The notes under the pieces: model-generated
What the model was told of the DNA's origin: nothing
What the model saw: the letters and a program-made list of their open reading frames with translations, nothing else
Database searches by the model: none
Program-made: the position numbers and the translations under genes
Part shown: piece by piece, positions 5,645-9,413 of the stretch
Layout of the letters: every line of letters starts with the position of its first letter
How positions within the stretch are numbered: the stretch's first letter is position 1
Assembly: GCA_018829865.1 (NCBI GenBank)
Contig: JAHJTR010000138.1
Span: 1-9,413 of the forward strand
Source of the DNA: Patescibacteria group bacterium
GTDB taxonomy: Bacteria > Patescibacteriota > Gracilibacteria > UBA1369 > JAHJTR01
Length of the DNA stretch: 9,413 bases
Reading direction: 5' to 3'

Positions 5645-5673
5645 TTGTCGCAATAACAAAAAAATGCTATAAT
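5645..5673 (+). promoter_or_regulatory. Extended -10 promoter of the metallopeptidase-like gene
   Basis: TTGTCG (5645-5650) and TATAAT (5668-5673) are 17 bases apart, and the -10 is preceded by TGC (5665-5667), the extended -10 motif. Transcription should start near 5680, giving a leader of about 17 bases without a Shine-Dalgarno. It is the best promoter match in the window. Confidence 0.65.
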
Positions 5674-5696
5674 AATACAATCTTTTAATAATTAAT

Positions 5697-7232
5697 ATGA
5701 AAAAGAAAGAAGGACAGTTAGATAAAGAGGGGAATTTGCCTGAAAAAAATGAGACGACAGAAGAAAGGATTAAAAAGAAGGAATTAGTGCGCAGACATAG
5801 CGACTTTTATGTAAATTTTATTAATTATTTATTAAAAGTTACGAATGGAACTGACAAAAGAGATCATCATGAGGCCTTTGAGGAATTGATTATAGATTTA
5901 CCTAAAAAACATCAAGATTCTTATAGAATTGGTTTTGAGAAGCTTTTAATAAAATTGAAGCTTAATCATACACTATTCCAAAGTAAAAAAGGGCAAGAGG
6001 CTTTTACAATAATGACAGCTTTACTGAAAGAAAGTGAGGACGCTAATGAAATCTTAGAAAAAATGGAGGGCAATGTGCGTTTTATTGAACCTACAATTGG
6101 TGTATTTATTTTGGAGGCAGAAAAGAATTTTTTTAGTTTACTTCAAACTAAAGATATAATTCCAAATGCAGGGCAGGGAATTTTTTTTGGTAGTTCTGAG
6201 GCTGATGCACCAGCTTTTTTAATGCTGCAGCGATTATCTTTAGCGAAATCGTTAAAAGATGATTCTGAAAAAATGTTAAATAATTCATTTCTTAGGCATG
6301 AAACTCATCATTTGATTTGGAAAATGTTAAAAGACGGTGATTACGTTGAGCCAACCACTGAAACAAATGAAGAGAAGGCAAAGGCTTTTGATAACTATCG
6401 TGATGAAGTAGTTGCTTATTTCTTACAAAACAGATCTCTATCTGAGGCTGATCCTGAAAATTTAATATATTCTGAAGGTGAAGATTTGATAACTGAAGCT
6501 GATAGAACCACTGATTTTATTATTTTGTGTTTACAATTTGGAGAATTAAATGGGCTTGAGAAGAAGGATTTTATATATCCTACAATGCGCTCAAATAGTT
6601 TTGAAAATTTAAGAAAGAGATATTTGGAGCTTGTATTCCCGATTGAATTGAATTTAGAAACGATGAAAATAATTTGGAAAAACTGGAACGCTCCAAGCAT
6701 AATGTTTCCAGAAGGACGTGATAATGTGGGAAATGAACGTTTCTTAAAGATGAGCAATCTGCATATTGGATCAAGAGAGGCAGAAATTTTTATAGAAAGT
6801 GAACTGATGAACAGTGATGACTTAGCCTATATCATGGACAAGATGATTGATAAGCTTTTAAGCTTTTTAAAATGGTTATCTATTGAGGACAAAGTTGATG
6901 TGATGAAAATATATAGAAGTGTTGTAGCAAAACGTTTACTTCTACCTGAAAAAACGAGACAGATTATTTTAGCATTACCAACATTGGAATATCATGGGAT
7001 AATATTGTTAGGCAAACAACCTGCTGAATTTCTTAAGAAATATTTAAACATTGATAAAGCTGTAAGAGACCCTGATGCTCGCCGTACATTCTCACAAATT
7101 ATTCATTCGGATCCGGTTATGGAAGAAGCTTTTGATAAAATTAAAAATAAGAAATTAGAAGATGCCTTGAAGTGGGATAAAAGTGAGGATATGAGGAAGG
7201 AAGAAATTGAAAGGATTTGGAATAACTTGTAG
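5697..7232 (+). CDS. Putative cytosolic zinc metallopeptidase-like protein with HExxH motif
   Basis: The 511-residue protein starts with a lysine/glutamate-rich region (1-35) and is mostly helical, with no signal peptide or membrane segment, so it is predicted cytosolic. The key feature is FLRHETHHLIWKML: His201-Glu202-x-x-His205 forms an HExxH zinc motif, and DEVVAYF about 31 residues later offers Glu237 as the third ligand, the spacing and surroundings of a gluzincin-type peptidase. The remaining 250 residues form no recognised domain; they carry helical segments such as YIMDKMIDKLLSFLKWLSI. I do not recognise the family and infer metallopeptidase activity from the motif alone. It has its own promoter and low G+C (about 30%), and with the membrane protein it is bracketed by the 56-bp repeats, hinting at shared acquisition. 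No Shine-Dalgarno precedes the ATG. Confidence 0.8.
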   Translation: MKKKEGQLDKEGNLPEKNETTEERIKKKELVRRHSDFYVNFINYLLKVTNGTDKRDHHEAFEELIIDLPKKHQDSYRIGFEKLLIKLKLNHTLFQSKKGQEAFTIMTALLKESEDANEILEKMEGNVRFIEPTIGVFILEAEKNFFSLLQTKDIIPNAGQGIFFGSSEADAPAFLMLQRLSLAKSLKDDSEKMLNNSFLRHETHHLIWKMLKDGDYVEPTTETNEEKAKAFDNYRDEVVAYFLQNRSLSEADPENLIYSEGEDLITEADRTTDFIILCLQFGELNGLEKKDFIYPTMRSNSFENLRKRYLELVFPIELNLETMKIIWKNWNAPSIMFPEGRDNVGNERFLKMSNLHIGSREAEIFIESELMNSDDLAYIMDKMIDKLLSFLKWLSIEDKVDVMKIYRSVVAKRLLLPEKTRQIILALPTLEYHGIILLGKQPAEFLKKYLNIDKAVRDPDARRTFSQIIHSDPVMEEAFDKIKNKKLEDALKWDKSEDMRKEEIERIWNNL

Positions 7233-7400
7233 CATTTTTTACCAAACAATCAGATTAAATATAGCGAATGGTTATTCGTACAGACAAAAATGGCTTATAC
7301 AAGCCATGAATGGCGAGAGGTAGTAGGCGAGTTTAGATAGTTTTTTCAAACATTAACTCTCCATATTTTAAAATTACAATAAAAAATATTGATGTTGGGT
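7233..7400. other. Intergenic gap with hairpins and repeat remnants
   Basis: No coding sequence is supported. It holds a small hairpin CGAAT-GGTT-ATTCG (7265-7278), the terminator-like hairpin at 7290-7307, the AGGTAGTAGGCGAGTTTAGA copy (7318-7337), and the start of a one-mismatch copy of TTGATGTTGTGTTTATAA (7389-7406). Confidence 0.5.
7286..7307 (-). terminator. Likely intrinsic terminator for minus-strand transcripts
   Basis: A perfect 7-bp stem, ATGGCTT / AAGCCAT, with a 4-base loop (7290-7307) is followed on the minus strand by TTTTTGT. It could end transcripts entering from the tRNA-Ile side. On the plus strand it lacks a T run. The stem is short and only moderately GC-rich. Confidence 0.45.
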
Positions 7401-7595
7401 TTATAAAGCAATACTTCCGGTAATATAAGCAGAATTGATGCTCTCAGAGTTTCGAGATATTGGTAAAAAGATTCCTTTTAATTCTGTTATTTGATCAATT
7501 CTAGCACTAGGATACTTTTTAAGGACTTCTTCAGCTGTTAGATCTTTTTGATTAATAGCTTTTTTGCCCTTCTTCGCCAAGGCTTCGAAGGGCAT
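7401..7595 (-). CDS. Doubtful 64-residue ORF downstream of tRNA-Ile
   Basis: The ORF opens inside the 56-bp repeat (MPFEALAKKGKKA is encoded by the repeat and the T/A run after it) and continues with INQKDLTAEEVLKKYPSARI and ITELKGIFLPIS, which looks protein-like, before a stop at the TTGATG repeat. There is no promoter or Shine-Dalgarno of its own; it would rely on read-through from the tRNA. In the other copy of the repeat the same frame stops at once (MPFEALAKKGKKL), so the first 13 codons are not under shared coding selection. It may be the remnant of a larger gene. I do not recognise it. Confidence 0.22.
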   Translation of the reverse strand: MPFEALAKKGKKAINQKDLTAEEVLKKYPSARIDQITELKGIFLPISRNSESINSAYITGSIAL

Positions 7596-7621
7596 TTTAC
7601 GCGTTGCGTAAAATGGTGGGC
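7566..7621. repeat. 56-bp double-hairpin repeat, copy 2, overlapping the tRNA-Ile 3' end
   Basis: Identical to 3881-3936. Its last 8 bases (7614-7621) are the GCCCACCA end of tRNA-Ile on the minus strand, so the repeat starts inside the tRNA and extends 48 bases beyond it. The GC-rich hairpin (7566-7593) could block plus-strand transcription from entering the tRNA gene; on the minus strand the hairpins are not followed by T runs. Confidence 0.85.
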
Positions 7622-7714
7622 CTGGCTGGATTTGAACCAGCGACCAATCGGTTATGCTTCTTAACTACCACTTTCATGGCCCCTTTCGGGTTTGTAAGCT
7701 GGACTATCCCTTCA

Positions 7715-7740
7715 CCCCGCTTCGCTGAAGCTTCGCGGGG
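7715..7740. repeat. 26-bp palindromic repeat forming the intron P8 arm
   Basis: The segment opens CCCCGC and closes GCGGGG around an inner GAAGCTTC-like core. It lies between the P3' and P7' strands, where P8 belongs. It matches the repeat at 7766-7790 at all but about three positions. Confidence 0.75.
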
Positions 7741-7765
7741 GCCTACCGTCTAGTCTCTACACCTT

Positions 7766-7790
7766 CCCCGCTTCGCTAAAGCTACGCGGG
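7766..7790. repeat. 25-bp palindromic repeat forming the outer intron P6 arm
   Basis: A near copy of 7715-7740, located between GAGCCAAG (P4'/P6) and the P7 strand, where P6 is expected. The differences are single substitutions in the loop side and at the edge. Confidence 0.75.
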
Positions 7791-7962
7791 ACTTGGCTCG
7801 GGATTGCCATGACTGCTAACTGCAGTTTTAGGTTTCCCCGAATTTGATAGGTTTTCACTTAAAGATTACTCCTTAAGCAGCCCAATAAAATTGATTCGTA
7901 TTTTGGTAAACTTAGAATCGATTTCGTTAAGCCGACTGCTCTAACCACTGAGCTACAGGCCC

Positions 7963-8153
7963 GAATTGATAAGGAACTTTGTGGGTTGGTCTTTTTGTTA
8001 TCTTGACCTTCCGCGCGAGTGCAATACTACAAGATCGCTGAACATTTGGAAAGATTTTTTTGTTTTTGAATGGAGTTGATTTGGAATTATTATCTTTGTG
8101 ATGAGACTGGGCTTGTAATCTATTCAAAAAAAATTTCAAATTGCCCTCTGCTG
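7963..8153. other. Divergent intergenic region between tRNA-Ile and asnS
   Basis: It must hold the tRNA promoter on the minus strand. The best candidate is TTGCAC with GATAAC 16 bases later (about 8034-8007), which is weak. No riboswitch, T-box or strong hairpin was seen ahead of asnS. Confidence 0.3.
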
Positions 8154-8162
8154 TGCTAAAAT
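8154..8162 (+). promoter_or_regulatory. Extended -10 promoter of asnS
   Basis: TGCTAAAAT (8154-8162) is an extended -10 box with TAAAAT (5/6 of consensus). The -35 region at 8134-8139 (TTTCAA) is weak, as is common for extended -10 promoters. The leader to ATG 8191 would be about 22 bases, with no Shine-Dalgarno. Confidence 0.45.
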
Positions 8163-8190
8163 TTTGGCACTTACTAACTCCCTTAATAAA

Positions 8191-9413
8191 ATGGATATTA
8201 AAATCAAAGATGCGGCTGATCATGTTGATAAAATGGTGACGATTAAAGGCTGGCTTTTTAATAAACGTGGCAGTGGCAAGATTCACTTTTTGCAGCTGCG
8301 GGATGGGACGGGGAATATGCAGGGAATTGTGTTTCAGGGGGACAGCGATGAGGAGACTTTTAAGAAGGCTGATGATTTGACGGCTGAAAGTTCGGTGATT
8401 GTGGGCGGAAAAGTTACTAAACATCCGAAAAAAGAGGAATATGAGCTGCAGGTGAAAAGTATCGAGATTGTGCAGCTGGCGCATGGGGATTATCCGATCA
8501 CTAATAAAGAGCATGGGCCGGATTTTTTGCTTGAGCATCGGCATTTGTGGCTGCGGTCGACTAGGCAGGCGGCGATTCAGCGTGTGCGGCATACCGTTAG
8601 CATGGGGATTTATGAGTATTTTGACCAAAATGGTTTTACCAGAATTGACTCCCCTATTTTGACTCCGGCGGCTTGTGAAGGGACTACCGAGCTTTTTGAA
8701 CTCGATTATTTTGAGGATACTAAGGCTTATCTTTCTCAGTCCGGACAGCTTTATCTTGAGGCGGCGATGTTTAGCCTGGGGAATGTTTATGATTTTGGGC
8801 CCGTTTTTAGGGCGGAGAAATCCAAGACGCGCAGGCATTTAAATGAGTTTTGGATGATGGATGCCGAGATGGCGTTTACTGAGCTTGAAGATAATTTGCA
8901 GGTTCAGGAGGGGCTTATTTGTCACATTGTTCAAAAGGTTTTGAAGGAGTGTAAACGCGAGCTTGCGATTTTGGAGCGAGATACCGAGGACCTTGAAAAA
9001 ATCAAAGCGCCGTTTTACAGAGTGCATCATAAGGATGCCGTTAAAAAGATGAAGGAGCTGGGCTTAAATGCCAGCGAAGATGATGACTTTGGCGCCGAGG
9101 AGGAAATTGCGTTTGCGGATAGCTTTGATAAACCGGTTTTTGTGACGCATTATCCGGCTAAGGTTAAGGCTTTTTATATGAAGCGGGATAAGATAGAAAC
9201 CGACCGTGTGCATTGCGCTGATCTGCTTGTGGCGCGTGTTGGCGAGTTGGTGGGAGGTAGCCAACGTGAAGACGATTATGACACCTTGGTTAAACGTATT
9301 GAGGAGCATAAATTACCTCGTGAGTCTTTTGAGTGGTATTTGGATTTGCGGAAATACGGCTCTGTGCCGCATGGCGGGTTTGGGCTTGGGCTTGAGCGGA
9401 CTGTTAGTTGGCT
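8191..9413 (+). CDS. asnS: Asparaginyl-tRNA synthetase, 3' end cut off by the window edge
   Basis: The 407 codons present encode a class IIb aminoacyl-tRNA synthetase that charges tRNA-Asn with asparagine in the cytosol. Residues 1-100 form the anticodon-binding OB fold (VTIKGWLFNKRGSGKIHFLQ, RDGTGNMQGIVF). The catalytic domain follows: motif 1 region near SMGIYEYFDQNGFTRIDSPI, GTTELF and YLSQSGQLYLEAAM, motif 2 FRAEKSKTRRHLNEFWMMD (206-224), and motif 3 GGFGLGLERT (395-404). The FRAEKSKTRRHLxEFWM motif and the overall length favour AsnRS over AspRS, which has a longer inserted domain. About 15-25 residues are missing at the C-terminus. The gene is near 50% G+C, unlike the AT-rich middle of the window, and looks like vertically inherited core DNA. 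If the organism lacks asparagine synthetase, it would rely on imported asparagine. Confidence 0.96.
   Translation, partial: MDIKIKDAADHVDKMVTIKGWLFNKRGSGKIHFLQLRDGTGNMQGIVFQGDSDEETFKKADDLTAESSVIVGGKVTKHPKKEEYELQVKSIEIVQLAHGDYPITNKEHGPDFLLEHRHLWLRSTRQAAIQRVRHTVSMGIYEYFDQNGFTRIDSPILTPAACEGTTELFELDYFEDTKAYLSQSGQLYLEAAMFSLGNVYDFGPVFRAEKSKTRRHLNEFWMMDAEMAFTELEDNLQVQEGLICHIVQKVLKECKRELAILERDTEDLEKIKAPFYRVHHKDAVKKMKELGLNASEDDDFGAEEEIAFADSFDKPVFVTHYPAKVKAFYMKRDKIETDRVHCADLLVARVGELVGGSQREDDYDTLVKRIEEHKLPRESFEWYLDLRKYGSVPHGGFGLGLERTVSW

Larger units (their letters stand above)
7657..7929 (-). ncRNA. Group I self-splicing intron (IC3-like) in the tRNA-Ile anticodon loop
   Basis: The 273-base intron follows U33 of the tRNA and ends in G, as group I introns require. 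The internal guide GGCUG (minus strand of 7882-7878) pairs with exon end CGGCU including the U-G pair at the splice site. Core helices are visible: P3 CCUAUC (7851-7846) with GGUAGG (7747-7742); P4 CGGG (7840-7837) with CCCG (7802-7799); P5 ACUGC/GCAGU; P7 GACUA (7755-7751) with UAGUC (7706-7702); P9 CCC-GAAA-GGG. The P/Q segments GGGGAAACCUAAA and GGCAAUCC-GAGCCAAG and the R segment GUAGAGACUAGACGG match the class found in cyanobacterial tRNA-Leu introns. No homing endonuclease is encoded, so it can splice but not home alone. A GAUUC/GAAUC hairpin extends P1. Confidence 0.9.
7614..7962 (-). tRNA. tRNA-Ile(CAU), interrupted by a group I intron
   Basis: Two exons on the minus strand join to a complete 76-base tRNA. 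Exon 1 (7962-7930, 33 bases) has acceptor GGGCCTG, D arm GCTC/GAGC, anticodon stem GTCGG and loop bases CT. Exon 2 (7656-7614, 43 bases) has CATAA, stem CCGAT, variable loop TGGTC, T arm GCTGG-TTCAAAT-CCAGC, acceptor CAGGCCC, discriminator A and encoded CCA. All stems pair, the acceptor over 7 bp, and the spliced loop is CTCATAA with anticodon CAU. Body and variable loop closely resemble E. coli tRNA-Ile2, and the G1-C72 pair argues against initiator Met, so isoleucine is preferred. C34 would then need lysidine from TilS to read AUA; elongator Met is the alternative. It diverges from asnS. Confidence 0.9.

Noticed and set aside
7920..7962. Reading the tRNA as tRNA-Leu(UAA) because CTTAA follows the anticodon stem
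   Set aside because: The variable loop is only 5 bases, whereas tRNA-Leu needs a long variable arm; splicing at the intron's terminal G gives CTCATAA instead, with perfect pairing throughout.
7927..8838. 303-codon open frame on the minus strand
   Set aside because: It is antisense to asnS and runs into the 5' half of tRNA-Ile; its translation is low-complexity and basic, typical of a shadow of a GC-richer gene.

Overview
The window is a piece of a bacterial chromosome. Several traits fit the Candidate Phyla Radiation (Patescibacteria): short genes of unknown function, almost no Shine-Dalgarno sequences, a tRNA gene with a group I intron, and small palindromic repeats scattered between genes. 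This lineage assignment is an inference; no 16S or ribosomal protein gene is present to test it. Stop codon use fits the standard bacterial code. Base composition is uneven: the asnS gene at the right end is about 50% G+C, while the two central genes (4193-7232) and the HEPN-like pair sit near 30%, which marks the middle as accessory DNA.

Left part (1-2559). A truncated thermonuclease-family lipoprotein gene runs leftward off the edge. Diverging from it is a short signalling cluster: a 110-residue coiled-coil protein resembling the front end of PAS-type histidine kinases but with no kinase, a full-length FIST-domain sensor 18 bases downstream, and then a single-domain HD hydrolase of the SpoT/MESH1 type. 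A plausible but unproven reading is that FIST senses a small ligand, the coiled-coil protein passes the signal on, and the HD enzyme degrades a nucleotide such as (p)ppGpp.

Second part (2560-3642). On the minus strand lies a two-gene unit with an 8-base overlap: a 56-residue protein followed by a HEPN-like gene, an arrangement like a type II toxin-antitoxin pair. The HEPN-like gene is broken twice, by a one-base frameshift and by a 189-bp MITE-like element. The element has 17-bp perfect terminal inverted repeats and a 4-bp target duplication. Removing it on paper restores 23 more codons and a natural stop, which makes the insertion event unusually well supported.

Middle (3786-7621). A 3' fragment of a CAU-type tRNA and a 56-bp double-hairpin repeat lie on the left. 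A second perfect copy of the 56-bp repeat abuts and overlaps the 3' end of tRNA-Ile on the right. Between them are a membrane protein with a duplicated C-terminal extracytoplasmic module and a 511-residue protein with an HExxH metallopeptidase motif, plus degenerate short repeats in the gaps. No integrase is visible, but the layout resembles a small tRNA-associated island.

Right part (7614-9413). tRNA-Ile(CAU) is split after U33 by a 273-nt group I intron (IC3-like) whose P6 and P8 arms carry near-identical palindromic inserts. Diverging from it, asnS (asparaginyl-tRNA synthetase) runs off the right edge with only its last few residues missing.
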